A DNA stretch of 64,000 nt from assembly GCA_023898385.1 (NCBI GenBank), contig CP060220.1:2728001-2792000 (forward strand), read 5' to 3'. The notes under the pieces are model-generated. The model was not told where the DNA came from. It worked only from the letters and a program-made list of their open reading frames with translations, and did not search any database. Each line of letters begins with the position of its first letter. Position 1 is the stretch's first letter. This DNA is from Pseudobdellovibrionaceae bacterium. Its GTDB lineage: Bacteria; Bdellovibrionota; Bdellovibrionia; Bdellovibrionales; UBA1609. The position numbers were made by a program, and so were the translations under genes. Below are positions 9,579-18,394 of the stretch, in pieces.

Positions 9579-10871
9579 ATGAGTAAAAAAGATAACTATG
9601 GAAGTCTTTGCTGTAGTTTTTGCGGTAAAAGCCAAAAAGAGGTTAAGAAGTTAATTGCCGGTCCTGGCGTATACATCTGCGATGAATGTATTGATTTATG
9701 TAATGACATTATCACAGAAGAAAAAGAACGTGAGCAAACAACAAAATCGGTACTGAAAGTTCCTAAGCCGGTAGATATTAAAGCCCACCTAGATGACTAT
9801 GTGATTGGCCAAGAACAGGCTAAAAAGTCGCTCGCGGTGGCTGTGCACAACCATTACAAGCGTATCAACTCTACAAAAGGCAAAAAAGACGACGTCGAAA
9901 TTGCTAAGAGTAATATTTTATTGATCGGCCCGACCGGTTCGGGCAAGACCCTGCTTGCGCAAACAATTGCGAAAATATTAAACGTTCCCTTTGCTATGGC
10001 CGATGCCACGGCATTAACAGAAGCTGGATATGTGGGCGAAGACGTAGAAAACGTCGTGTTGAACCTACTACAGTCAGCTGACTACGATGTGGAAAAAGCG
10101 CAGCGTGGAGTCATTTACATCGATGAAATTGATAAAATCACTAGAAAGTCTGAAAACCCATCCATCACTCGCGATGTCAGCGGTGAAGGTGTGCAACAGG
10201 CTTTGTTAAAAATCCTCGAAGGCACGGTGGCCAATCTGCCGCCAAAAGGTGGGCGCAAACACCCTCAACAAGAATTTATTCAAGTGGACACCTCGAATAT
10301 CTTGTTTATCGTGGGTGGAGCCTTTGTTGGTTTAGATAAGGTGATTGAAAACCGTACCACAAGCAAATCCATGGGGATTGCGGCAGAAATAAAAACAGCT
10401 AAAGAGCGTTCGAAACCCGAAGACTCAAACATTTTGCAAAAAATTGAACCCGATGATTTGGTGCGATATGGATTGATTCCAGAATTTATTGGACGCCTTC
10501 CGGTCGTGGCTGTGCTCGACCAGTTGAGCGAAGAGGCATTGATAGATATCTTGGTCAAGCCGAAAAATGCACTAACAAAGCAGTACAAGAAGCTGTTTAG
10601 CTATGAAGATGTGGACCTGCGGTTTACCGATGAGGCCTTGCGCTCTATTGCCAAGCAAGCCATTCGGCGCAACACTGGTGCACGTGGTTTGCGGGGTGTT
10701 ATTGAGACAGCCATGCTGGACATCATGTATGAAATTCCTTCCAAGGAGAATATAAAAGAAGTTATAATCACAGATAAGGTTATCGATAAACTCGATAAAC
10801 CTGAGGTGACTTATAGAACTTCTAAGGAAGGAAGATCTTCGACTGCAGCGGGATCAGCTGAAAGCGCCTAA
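9579..10871 (+). CDS. clpX: ClpX unfoldase
   Basis: AAA+ unfoldase that recognises tagged substrates (including tmRNA-tagged proteins) and feeds them to ClpP. The 430-residue protein has an N-terminal zinc-binding domain with CxxC pairs (CSFC near residue 12, CDEC near residue 34), Walker A GPTGSGKT near residue 118, Walker B VIYIDEIDK, the GGAFVGL pore-adjacent region and the IGF-like loop IPEFIGRLPV. The ATG at 9579 follows clpP by 4 bases; a longer open frame from 9501 runs inside clpP and is not the start. tmRNA is also in this window at 45.6 kb. Confidence 0.96.
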   Translation: MSKKDNYGSLCCSFCGKSQKEVKKLIAGPGVYICDECIDLCNDIITEEKEREQTTKSVLKVPKPVDIKAHLDDYVIGQEQAKKSLAVAVHNHYKRINSTKGKKDDVEIAKSNILLIGPTGSGKTLLAQTIAKILNVPFAMADATALTEAGYVGEDVENVVLNLLQSADYDVEKAQRGVIYIDEIDKITRKSENPSITRDVSGEGVQQALLKILEGTVANLPPKGGRKHPQQEFIQVDTSNILFIVGGAFVGLDKVIENRTTSKSMGIAAEIKTAKERSKPEDSNILQKIEPDDLVRYGLIPEFIGRLPVVAVLDQLSEEALIDILVKPKNALTKQYKKLFSYEDVDLRFTDEALRSIAKQAIRRNTGARGLRGVIETAMLDIMYEIPSKENIKEVIITDKVIDKLDKPEVTYRTSKEGRSSTAAGSAESA

Positions 10872-10960
10872 TTTAACAATTGGGACAGCTTCTCATCGTC
10901 GACAAAAATCCTTTCTTAGTTTCTAAATAACCTCTATAAACAAAGGTGTTGGAGGTCGTT

Positions 10961-13447
10961 ATGTCCACAGAAACTACTAAGAAGAAAAATTTACCCTTGT
11001 TGCCACTGCGCGACTTAATCATTTTTCCTCATATGATGATGCCTTTGTTTGTGGGTCGCGAAAAAAGCATAAACGCTCTTGAAGAAGCCATGAGCAAACA
11101 AACTGACATTGTATTGGCGGCGCAAAAAGATCCGAAAACTAACACCCCGCAACCTGAAGAAATTTATAAAGTGGGGACGGTGGGCACGATCATTCAGTTG
11201 TTACGTTTGCCCGACGGTACGGTAAAAGTATTGGTCGAGGGTAAGCGTCGGGTTCGAATCGAAGAGTATGTAACTAACGACAATTATTTTGAAGTGCTGG
11301 TTTCAGAAATATCAGAAGACCTAAGTAGCGAAATCGAAGCTAAGGCTTTGATGCGTTCAGTGAAAACCACTTTTGAAACCTATGTGAAGCTGAATAAGCG
11401 AATTCCACCAGAAATTTTGATGAGAGTTTCAACTATAGACGAGCCTGGAGAATTGGCTGACATCATTGCGGCCCAGTTGAATTTGAAGCTTGAAGATAAA
11501 CAGCGTATTTTGGAGATCAATGATCCGGGATTGCGGCTTGAAGAGCTGTTAAACTTAATGACTGGCGAAATAGAGATTCTTGAGGTGGAGCGAAAGATTC
11601 GCGGTCGTGTTAAAAAGCAAATGGAGAAGTCTCAAAAAGAATACTATTTGAATGAGCAAATGCAGGCCATTCAAAAAGAACTTGGCGAAAAGGACGATTA
11701 CCAAGCCGAGCTGGAAGAATTGTCGCGCCGTCTTGAGAAGAAAGACATGAGCGATGAAGCTAAACAGAAAGTTCGCAAAGAAATAAAAAAGTTGAAAATG
11801 ATGTCGCCAATGAGCGCCGAAGCAGCGGTTGTGCGCAACTACGTGGACTGGATGTTGGATCTGCCTTGGTTTGATTACTCGCAAGAAAAGCACGACATCG
11901 AATATGCTCGCGAGATTTTAGATGATGACCACTGGGGCCTTGAAAAAGTAAAAGAGCGAATTCTAGAGCACTTAGCGGTACAAGTACTTACCGACAAACT
12001 ACGGGGACCAATCTTGTGTTTGGTGGGCCCTCCCGGGGTTGGTAAGACGTCTTTGGCAAGATCCATTGCTAAGTCGCTAAACAGACCCTTTGCGAGAATT
12101 TCTTTAGGCGGCGTCAGAGATGAAGCTGAAATACGTGGTCACCGAAAGACTTACGTTGGTGCAATGCCAGGTAAAATCATTCAGGCTATGCGCAAATGTT
12201 CAAAGGGTAATCCGCTATTGTTGTTAGATGAGATCGACAAGATGAGTACCGATTTTCGGGGAGATCCTTCGTCGGCTTTGCTTGAAGTGCTTGACCCGGA
12301 ACAAAATAAGACTTTCCAGGATCATTACTTAGAAGTGGACTATGATTTGTCTAACGTATTGTTTTTTACTACGGCAAATTCGCTACATCCAATTCCAAGG
12401 CCGTTGCTTGATCGGATGGAAGTGATTCAGCTTGAGGGTTACATAGAAGACGAAAAATTTAATATTGCAAAAAAATACCTAATTCCTAAGCAGATCGAAA
12501 TGCACGGATTGCATGATTACAATATTAAATTCACCGATCCGGCCGTGCGAGAGGTGATTCGCTCTTACACCAAAGAAGCCGGTGTGCGAAACCTTGAGCG
12601 AAAATTAGCCACTATATGCCGAAAGTTGGCGAAAGAGATTGTAGAGCAAGAGCTTTACAACAAAGAAAAAGCCAATATGACCGATGACAAAAAGTCTAAA
12701 GGAAAGACAAAAAAATCCACTGCGAAGGTGGCCAGAAAACCCATTACGGTGATTCCAAAGAAAGTGATTGAGCTTTTGGGGCCTGACAAATACCGGTTTG
12801 GAAAAATCGAAGGTCCAAATGAAATCGGGTTAACGAATGGTTTGGCATGGACAGAAGTGGGTGGGGACTTGCTTGTTGTGGAAGTTTCCGTTGTGCCAGG
12901 GCGAGGCAAATTCACAATCACGGGGCAACTCGGTGAGGTAATGAAAGAGTCTTGTGCGGCGGCCATGAGCTATGTGAGGTCTCGCGGCCCACTCTTTGGT
13001 TTTGATCGAGAATTCTACGCAAATCACGATATTCATATTCACGTTCCTGAAGGAGCTATTCCTAAAGACGGTCCTTCGGCGGGCATTGCTATAACTACGA
13101 GTATTGTATCGGCAATTACAAAACTGCCCGTACTTAAAGATGTGGCTATGACTGGTGAAGTTACGCTTCGAGGTCGAGTGCTTGCCATTGGTGGACTTAA
13201 AGAAAAGATCCTGGCCGCTCACCGCGGGGGAATCAAAACAGTGATTTGTCCAAAAGAAAACGAGAAAGACTTAAAAGATATACCAAAGCAGGTTTTAGAA
13301 GATCTAAAAGTCATCCTGGTTGATCACGTGGATCAGGTGCTCGTAAATGCGTTGGCGATTAAGTCACCCAAAGAGCTTTTCAAAGTCAGAGCAGAAAGAG
13401 CTCTAGGCTTAAGAGCTCAACACACAGGTCACCAACTACACCATTAA
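10961..13447 (+). CDS. lon: Lon protease
   Basis: ATP-dependent serine-lysine protease for misfolded and regulatory proteins. The 828-residue chain has the LAN N-terminal domain (PLLPLRDLIIFPHM), a coiled region near residues 190-290, Walker A GPPGVGKT near residue 360, and the proteolytic domain with catalytic Ser706 in PKDGPSAG and Lys749 in GGLKEK, 43 residues apart as expected. A Lys/Ser/Thr-rich insertion at about residues 568-595 separates the ATPase and protease parts, common in related proteins. GGAGG sits 5 bases before ATG 10961, so the in-frame TTG at 10946 is not used. It lies 89 bases after clpX with likely its own promoter. Confidence 0.96.
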   Translation: MSTETTKKKNLPLLPLRDLIIFPHMMMPLFVGREKSINALEEAMSKQTDIVLAAQKDPKTNTPQPEEIYKVGTVGTIIQLLRLPDGTVKVLVEGKRRVRIEEYVTNDNYFEVLVSEISEDLSSEIEAKALMRSVKTTFETYVKLNKRIPPEILMRVSTIDEPGELADIIAAQLNLKLEDKQRILEINDPGLRLEELLNLMTGEIEILEVERKIRGRVKKQMEKSQKEYYLNEQMQAIQKELGEKDDYQAELEELSRRLEKKDMSDEAKQKVRKEIKKLKMMSPMSAEAAVVRNYVDWMLDLPWFDYSQEKHDIEYAREILDDDHWGLEKVKERILEHLAVQVLTDKLRGPILCLVGPPGVGKTSLARSIAKSLNRPFARISLGGVRDEAEIRGHRKTYVGAMPGKIIQAMRKCSKGNPLLLLDEIDKMSTDFRGDPSSALLEVLDPEQNKTFQDHYLEVDYDLSNVLFFTTANSLHPIPRPLLDRMEVIQLEGYIEDEKFNIAKKYLIPKQIEMHGLHDYNIKFTDPAVREVIRSYTKEAGVRNLERKLATICRKLAKEIVEQELYNKEKANMTDDKKSKGKTKKSTAKVARKPITVIPKKVIELLGPDKYRFGKIEGPNEIGLTNGLAWTEVGGDLLVVEVSVVPGRGKFTITGQLGEVMKESCAAAMSYVRSRGPLFGFDREFYANHDIHIHVPEGAIPKDGPSAGIAITTSIVSAITKLPVLKDVAMTGEVTLRGRVLAIGGLKEKILAAHRGGIKTVICPKENEKDLKDIPKQVLEDLKVILVDHVDQVLVNALAIKSPKELFKVRAERALGLRAQHTGHQLHH

Positions 13448-13489
13448 ACCGCATCCTCATTCCCTCCCTTTTCGGTAATCGAAAAGGGG

Positions 13490-13699
13490 CCGGGCAAAGG
13501 AAGCTCCGTGGCAAGAGCCGCCTCGGCCCTAAGCGGGAGGGGCATCGACGGTGCACGGCACGAGTGGCCGCAGGTCGTCTTCGGATGGCGTCACTGCGTG
13601 CCGCCACCCGGATACGCCCAGCACATCGTGATGTGCACCGTCGATGCCCCTCCCGCTTAGGGCTGAGGCGGCTCTTGCCACGGAGCTTCCTTTGCCCGG
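13490..13699. repeat. Large inverted repeat (67-bp arms)
   Basis: Two 67-base arms, 13490-13556 and 13633-13699, are reverse complements with a single mismatch (CCTCGGCC versus the equivalent of CCTCAGCC). The 76-base centre adds a further CACGA/TCGTG pairing. The arms are GC-rich. There is no T-run after the right arm, so a simple terminator is unlikely. It occupies most of the 406-base gap between lon and the next gene; the remaining bases on the right are AT-rich and probably hold that gene's promoter. It could be a palindromic mobile repeat (MITE-like) or a structured RNA at the end of the lon transcript. Confidence 0.85.
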
Positions 13700-13853
13700 G
13701 TTTTCACTTAATCAATCCTCCATATAAATATTTCATTAGTTTCAATTGACCGGCCTTCTTGTTTCTGTAAGAAATTGAGGGACAATTTTTCTGCTTCTAA
13801 AAGCAGCACATCATCAGTACAGTTTTGTCTGTCCATATGGGCGGGGGGTTTCA

Positions 13854-15011
13854 GTGTCAGACAAGGCCAAAGCAGTCCTTAGTAGTCATGCGGCAGCCAG
13901 CGAAATCAAGGAGATCGTAGCTCCTGATTCTCTATTTGAATTGGGCAAGCTCTACAGCGAGCGCTGTGATTTTGTGACCGGGATTAGTAAGCTTGAGCAG
14001 GCGGCTAAGGGATACTATCAGCAAAAGCAATTTACAGGTTATTTGAAAAGCCTGAATCTATTGCTTCGAATGTATGCCGAAATGGAAAACCACGAAGCTA
14101 TAGACGATACTAAAGAGCGCCTGCAAGATTTGGTTTTAAAAGAGAAAGTTAAGTTAAACGCCAAAAGTTTTTATACGCTAGGTCTTTGTGCCTCTTATAA
14201 GCAGCAGTATAAAACGGCGCTTGAGTACCTAGAGAAGTCATTGGCCCAAGCTCTGGCCGACGACAATAAAGAAGACATTTGTTATGCGATAAATGGCTTG
14301 GCGCTGGTATATACTTTGTTGGGCCGTTATGATGATGCCCTCAAAGAGATTTATAATCTTCAAGTTTTCTTTCAAGTGTTGCCAGTACCTGATCTTGAGC
14401 TCTCCAGCCAGATGTTAAATGGCCATATTTTAAGAAAGATGGGCAAGTATGATCAGGCATTAGAGGTGTTTTGGCGCTGCTATGATCAGTTGAAATCTCA
14501 AAAGAATTTGTACATGTACATTCTATTGTTGGATGCGATGGGTACGACCTTTCATGAGATGGGCGACAATGATATGGCCCGTATGTATATGAATCTGGCC
14601 CGTCGCACGGCAGACCCTGAAAATCTCAGGTACTTCACTCGAAACTTAGAGGCGAAGATTGAAAAACTCGGCGGGGTTCATGATGAGTCGAAGTATGATT
14701 TGGTTTTTCATGCGTCGACAAATTCTGTTGTAGAAAAAAAGCGGGGACGCATTGATTTCAAAAATCAATTTATTTTGATGGACATGCTTCGCCTGTTTTT
14801 ACAACACCCTGGTTCAGTTTATTCAAAAGAATCACTTGTTAAACAGGTCTGGCGCCAAGAGTATGATCCGCAGGTTCACGATAATAAAATCTATGTGACG
14901 ATTAAGCGACTACGAAAAATGATTGAGCCGGACTTTGACAAGCCTAAGTATATTTTTAGGGCAAAAAACGGATATTATCTCAGCAAGGATACAAGAGTCC
15001 TCATTGACTGA
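13854..15011 (+). CDS. TPR protein with OmpR-type winged helix
   Basis: A 385-residue cytoplasmic protein. Residues 20-280 are TPR-like helical repeats (TLGLCASYKQQYKTALEYLEK, GLALVYTLLGRYDDALKEI and ILRKMGKYDQALEVFW regions). The C-terminus, about residues 300-380, is an OmpR/PhoB-type winged helix: ILMDMLRLFLQHPGSVYSKE, LVKQVW, then the recognition helix IYVTIKRLRKMI and wing NGYYLS. It resembles transcription factors that read peptide or protein signals through TPRs rather than through a receiver domain. GTG start at 13854 follows a G-rich stretch. Its target genes are unknown; the next gene downstream lies close on the same strand and may be cotranscribed. Confidence 0.75.
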   Translation: MSDKAKAVLSSHAAASEIKEIVAPDSLFELGKLYSERCDFVTGISKLEQAAKGYYQQKQFTGYLKSLNLLLRMYAEMENHEAIDDTKERLQDLVLKEKVKLNAKSFYTLGLCASYKQQYKTALEYLEKSLAQALADDNKEDICYAINGLALVYTLLGRYDDALKEIYNLQVFFQVLPVPDLELSSQMLNGHILRKMGKYDQALEVFWRCYDQLKSQKNLYMYILLLDAMGTTFHEMGDNDMARMYMNLARRTADPENLRYFTRNLEAKIEKLGGVHDESKYDLVFHASTNSVVEKKRGRIDFKNQFILMDMLRLFLQHPGSVYSKESLVKQVWRQEYDPQVHDNKIYVTIKRLRKMIEPDFDKPKYIFRAKNGYYLSKDTRVLID

Positions 15012-15041
15012 CATTCAGATCAATGAGGGGGAGGCATGGCC

Positions 15042-15563
15042 ATGAAAATTCAAAACATCTTTGGTTTAGTCGTTATAGGGCTGACTTTGTTTTTTTTGGC
15101 CGGTCCCCCCAGCGTCGCCAGCCAAGATTCAGGTTTTGTGCCCTTAGAAGATACCTTGCCTTGGCCTTGGGGGACGGAATGCCCCTTTCCCTGGCAGGAT
15201 ATAGAAGGCATGTGGAAGATGCGATCCAATGTGGAAGGGTCTTACTTTGAATTCACGGTGATTTCAGAGCTCGAAGATGGCAGCCGTGTTTTTGAAGTGA
15301 CTCACTACAATGAGGATTTCGAAATTATAGCCGCTGGCCGCGGCTTGGCTCCGAGCGGTAAGCGAATTGTTCGTGCCGCAATGCATTCACCAGAAGAATA
15401 TAAAGGCCGACCCTACTCTTATTGGGCCATTGTACGCTCCTACGAGCGAACAAATGACTATGGCTGTGGGGGAGACCTTGTCACAGCGGTGACCTTCAGG
15501 CCGGTGGAGCAGGCTGAGGGCGTGGATCATCACTATATCCTTGAAAAAGTACAGTCCTATTGA
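15042..15563 (+). CDS. Secreted hypothetical protein
   Basis: About 173 residues with a clear signal peptide (hydrophobic residues 8-25, then a cleavage-like SVASQ). The mature part starts acidic and Trp/Pro-rich (LPWPWGTECPFPW) and carries an EGMW motif followed by beta-rich sequence. No family recognised. ATG 15042 is chosen because GGGAGG is 8 bases upstream; the ATG at 15036 would be only 2 bases from it. It shows loose resemblance in layout (signal peptide, Cys, G-x-W/Y core) to the small secreted protein at 16189. Confidence 0.6.
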   Translation: MKIQNIFGLVVIGLTLFFLAGPPSVASQDSGFVPLEDTLPWPWGTECPFPWQDIEGMWKMRSNVEGSYFEFTVISELEDGSRVFEVTHYNEDFEIIAAGRGLAPSGKRIVRAAMHSPEEYKGRPYSYWAIVRSYERTNDYGCGGDLVTAVTFRPVEQAEGVDHHYILEKVQSY

Positions 15564-15573
15564 GGTTTCGGGC

Positions 15574-15602
15574 TGGACAGCCTGCCGGAATTTCTTTATG
15601 TT
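15574..15602 (+). promoter_or_regulatory. Candidate sigma-70 promoter for tRNA-Val
   Basis: TGGACA at 15574-15579 and TATGTT at 15597-15602 are separated by 17 bases, about 25 bases before the tRNA. The match to sigma-70 consensus is good but unproven. Confidence 0.45.
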
Positions 15603-15626
15603 AGGCAGCTCGAAAACGCTGAAGAT

Positions 15627-15702
15627 AGGGAGTTAGCTCAGTTGGTAGAGCGCCACCCTTACAAGGTGGATGTCATCGGTTCGACCCCGGTACTCCCTAC
15701 CA
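15627..15702 (+). tRNA. tRNA-Val (anticodon UAC)
   Basis: Folds as a full 76-base cloverleaf with encoded CCA. The acceptor stem AGGGAGT/ACTCCCT pairs over all 7 bases; the D arm is GCTC-AGTTGGTA-GAGC; the anticodon stem CCACC/GGTGG closes loop CTTACAA, giving anticodon TAC, which reads GUA/GUG valine codons; the T arm has TTCGACC. It is followed by a strong terminator and is the only tRNA in the window. Confidence 0.96.
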
Positions 15703-15710
15703 AACAAAAC

Positions 15711-15734
15711 AACCACCCTCTGGGTGGTTTTTTT
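15711..15734 (+). terminator. Rho-independent terminator after tRNA-Val
   Basis: AACCACCC-TCT-GGGTGGTT forms an 8-bp stem with a 3-base loop and runs into seven Ts. It lies 8 bases after the tRNA CCA end. Confidence 0.85.
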
Positions 15735-16188
15735 GTTTGGTACAAAGTGGCCGAGGCCACTTTGGCCTGCGGCCCATGCGCTCGCAAGTCTCGCTTATGG
15801 GCCTCGGCCACGAGCCGCATCAAAACGCCCCTGGCGTTTTGCCGCGTTCTCGAAACCCGGTACTCCCTTTTCCTTGTTTTATCTTTTTTTTTCTTGGTTC
15901 ATTGTTCTGTTTTGGTTCTTTGTTTGGTGGATTGGATTGCCTTCGGCTTTTTCCATTTGGTGAGGTGTTCTCTTGTTTTGCGACCTTATTCATCGTTTTG
16001 GTTGTCGATTTTTGACTTGATTGCCTTCGGCTTTTTCTTTCTATTTGGTTCTTTTCTTGTTTTTTGATTTGTGGAGCTTGATTTGGGCGCCTTTGGCCTG
16101 TTGTTGCTGGAAAACCACAATTGTGCTGGACAGGGGCGTTGGGGTTTTTTAGGCTTCAATGTGATTCACATGTTCCTGGGGGGGGATT
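15735..16188. other. Gene-free, strand-asymmetric region
   Basis: No credible gene. It holds an inverted repeat of GTGGCCGAGGCC near 15747 with GGCCTCGGCCAC near 15801, a hairpin AAAACGCC/GGCGTTTT near 15825, a 13-base copy of the tRNA-Val 3' end, and from about 15866 to 16110 a very T-rich, A-poor stretch in which GATTGCCTTCGGCTTTTTC occurs twice (near 15935 and 16018). Open frames here are low-complexity Phe/Leu/Ser runs and were rejected. Confidence 0.6.
15856..15868 (+). repeat. 13-base copy of tRNA-Val 3' end
   Basis: CCCGGTACTCCCT is identical to 15686-15698 inside the tRNA T-arm and acceptor. Upstream TCGA also aligns with a small gap. Such tRNA 3' duplications often mark att sites of integrated elements, but only 170 bases separate the copies and no integrase is present. 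Confidence 0.4.
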
Positions 16189-16614
16189 ATGCGTCATCTT
16201 TTGGTTTTAGTGTTACTGCTGGGTTTTAATTTGGCTCATGGAGATCAGTGTCCTGATTTGTCGGGGGAATACCTTTGTAATTATGATCGTGGGACGGAGC
16301 TGATGACATTTACAATGGCCGAAGAAGAGGGTGCTGTTGTTTATCATTACAATGAAACTTTTCATCTTGTTGCTGATGGTGAGGTTAGGGACTTTCCGCA
16401 GGATCAATTTTATAATACGGTTCGTGTGGCTTGTCGTGAGGGCTCGTTGATTGTGGATTTGTTGGCCGCGGAGGGCGAGTATGCGGATCACTATCGTGTA
16501 AAGTGGACCCCCATCAGTGGCGGCATTAAGGAACATACCTATCTTTTTGATACGTTGCCCGCGGGTACAAAGAGGCTTTTGGGGCAGGATCGATTTTTTT
16601 GTCGAAAGCAGTGA
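16189..16614 (+). CDS. Small secreted cysteine-containing protein
   Basis: A 141-residue protein with a signal peptide (MRHLLVLVLLLGFN, cleavage near AHG-D). The mature part starts QCPDLSGEYLC and ends near FFCRKQ; three cysteines in those segments plus one in the middle could form two disulfides. The sequence is beta-rich, reminiscent of a small barrel, but I cannot assign a family. A run of Gs at about 16178-16185 supplies the ribosome site. It is isolated by 450 bases upstream and 237 bases downstream without genes. Confidence 0.6.
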   Translation: MRHLLVLVLLLGFNLAHGDQCPDLSGEYLCNYDRGTELMTFTMAEEEGAVVYHYNETFHLVADGEVRDFPQDQFYNTVRVACREGSLIVDLLAAEGEYADHYRVKWTPISGGIKEHTYLFDTLPAGTKRLLGQDRFFCRKQ

Positions 16615-16851
16615 ATCACAAGAACAATACTGGACGGTACGTACGTGAAATATATTTCGAGTACCTGATTCCAGTTATAATTTTGTGAATGTTTGGCAAT
16701 TGGTAGAGGACATTAACTATCCTGAGTTGAAAAGGTCAAAATAGTTCCAGGACTTTTGTCTCTCATATTCAATTTTTTAGTTCAAGAATCGACAATCGAG
16801 TTCAATAAACGCCGTCTGTACAAATCTTTGTTGAGACGTCATAATTAACTA

Positions 16852-17709
16852 ATGGAATTTTCATACGCAGATGCGTTTTCTCGAAACCTTGGTTTTTTCT
16901 CTCATGCTGACCAAGAAAAAGTACGGCAAACCAAAATAGCTATTGTCGGCATGGGTGGCGTGGGTGGACACCATCTACACACTTTGTCGCGAATGGGTTT
17001 TTGCCGCTACCACATAGCTGACCTTGATATCTTTGATGTGGTAAATTTCAATCGGCAAATTGGGGCGACCATGAGTCATCTCGGTTGGGCAAAGACTGAC
17101 GTGATGGCAAAAATAGCCTTGGATGTAAATCCAGAGTCAGAGATCACTCAATTCAATCAGGGTGTGACGCCAGAAAACATGGACGAATTCTTAAAGGGCG
17201 TTGACCTTTTAGTAGACGGCCTCGATGTGTTTGCCATTGATATCAGGATGTTACTTTTCGAGCGGGCTTATGATTTGGGAATACCGACAATTACGGCGGG
17301 CCCCTTTGGCATGGGCACGTCGATTGTGGCGTTTAAACCCGGTGGAGTTCGGCCGAAGCACTACTTTCAAATCACCGACGGGATGCCGCCTAAACATAAG
17401 CTTGTGCATTTTTTAACGGGCGTGTCGCCGATGCCCCTGCATGGCGGCTATGTGGTGGCTCCTGAGCTTGTCAATGTGGACGAGGGGCGTGTGCCATCGC
17501 TTCATGTGGGATGTTTGGCGGCAACGGCGGTTATTGGAGCCACTACTTTGAAGATCATTTTAAATCGGGGCCCCATGTTATGGGCTCCTCGTGGATATCA
17601 TACTGATTTTTATTACAATCGTGTGTACCGTTTCTGGCGGCCAGGTGGTAATAAGAACCCTCTAAATCAATTTGTCATATGGTTGACGAAGAAAAAGTAC
17701 AACGTCTAA
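16852..17709 (+). CDS. ThiF/E1-like adenylyltransferase
   Basis: A 285-residue Rossmann-fold protein of the ThiF/MoeB/E1 superfamily. The nucleotide-binding GMGGVGG is at about residues 33-39 and the following acidic strand plus Asn/Arg pair (DLDIFDVVNFNRQ) fits the E1 active site that adenylates a C-terminal carboxylate. No CxxC zinc pairs are visible, unlike MoeB/ThiF. A cysteine in HVGCLAAT could act as a thioester residue, but this is inference. The C-terminus is basic and aromatic. The next gene starts 10 bases later, so the two act together. No ubiquitin-like partner is seen next door; ThiF-like tRNA dehydratase (TcdA) or a modification system are alternatives. Confidence 0.75.
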   Translation: MEFSYADAFSRNLGFFSHADQEKVRQTKIAIVGMGGVGGHHLHTLSRMGFCRYHIADLDIFDVVNFNRQIGATMSHLGWAKTDVMAKIALDVNPESEITQFNQGVTPENMDEFLKGVDLLVDGLDVFAIDIRMLLFERAYDLGIPTITAGPFGMGTSIVAFKPGGVRPKHYFQITDGMPPKHKLVHFLTGVSPMPLHGGYVVAPELVNVDEGRVPSLHVGCLAATAVIGATTLKIILNRGPMLWAPRGYHTDFYYNRVYRFWRPGGNKNPLNQFVIWLTKKKYNV

Positions 17710-17719
17710 CGAGGGTTTC

Positions 17720-18367
17720 TTGGCTCGAAAACTAGATCTGTTTAACTTAACTCAACAGCCTTTTGTTGCTCGCGATAAAGAGTGGGAGAGTGCATTCTTT
17801 CAAGCCCTATATGAAGGGCGGCTATCCATTGAAGACGGCACCACCCAAGTGGGGCCCGATGGTTGGCCCTATTTATTTGCGCAAACTATCGTGGGTGCCA
17901 AAGAACCCGTGCGAAAAATTATTGATTGGCTTTCCGAAAAAGGCATCGGCCTTGTTGTTAATGCCCACAAACAAGCCCCTGACTATGTATTCACCTACGG
18001 TATGGTATGGAACTGCAAGGAGCGGGGAGAGTTTATTTCTGAAGCTCCTGAAATCAAATCGGGAAAGGTTGTTTTTGAAAAAGGTAAACACGTCGTGGCC
18101 GGCCCTCCTTCGCAAGAGTATTTGCCGGGTTACGTAAGGAAAGTGCTAAAACAGTTTTTTGCTGATCAGGGTATTAAAGACATGAAGACGGTGGTTGTGA
18201 GCACGGACAGTAAACACTATGATTTGATTTTTTCTCTAGAGTCTCTGGGGGAGCCTCCGCAATCAGAACATCGCGGCATAGCCGAAGCCATCGCTTGGTT
18301 TTTGCCATCACACTATTCAATAGTTATTGCCAGTGAAAAAGGCTTGCCGCCATTTACACATTTATAG
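17720..18367 (+). CDS. Hypothetical partner of ThiF-like protein
   Basis: A 215-residue soluble protein of unknown family, starting at TTG 17720 after GAGGG. It is predicted mixed alpha/beta, with GPDGWPYLF near residue 45 and SSHY-type C-terminal sequence ending LPPFTHL. No catalytic motif or signal peptide is visible. Its 10-base spacing from the E1-like gene indicates an operon, so it may be a substrate, a carrier or an accessory enzyme of that adenylyltransferase; nothing in the sequence decides between these. Confidence 0.6.
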   Translation: MARKLDLFNLTQQPFVARDKEWESAFFQALYEGRLSIEDGTTQVGPDGWPYLFAQTIVGAKEPVRKIIDWLSEKGIGLVVNAHKQAPDYVFTYGMVWNCKERGEFISEAPEIKSGKVVFEKGKHVVAGPPSQEYLPGYVRKVLKQFFADQGIKDMKTVVVSTDSKHYDLIFSLESLGEPPQSEHRGIAEAIAWFLPSHYSIVIASEKGLPPFTHL

Positions 18368-18394
18368 TGTGATAAAAGAATAACCGGCGAGTGA

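Noticed and set aside
13490..13699. Terminator of lon
   Set aside because: Arms are far too long and no T-run follows.
13386..13749. Two ORFs encoding HRRCPSRLG-like segments on opposite strands
   Set aside because: Both are readings of the inverted-repeat arms.
15642..16067. Three overlapping Phe/Leu-rich ORFs
   Set aside because: They run from inside the tRNA into the T-rich region with no ribosome site.
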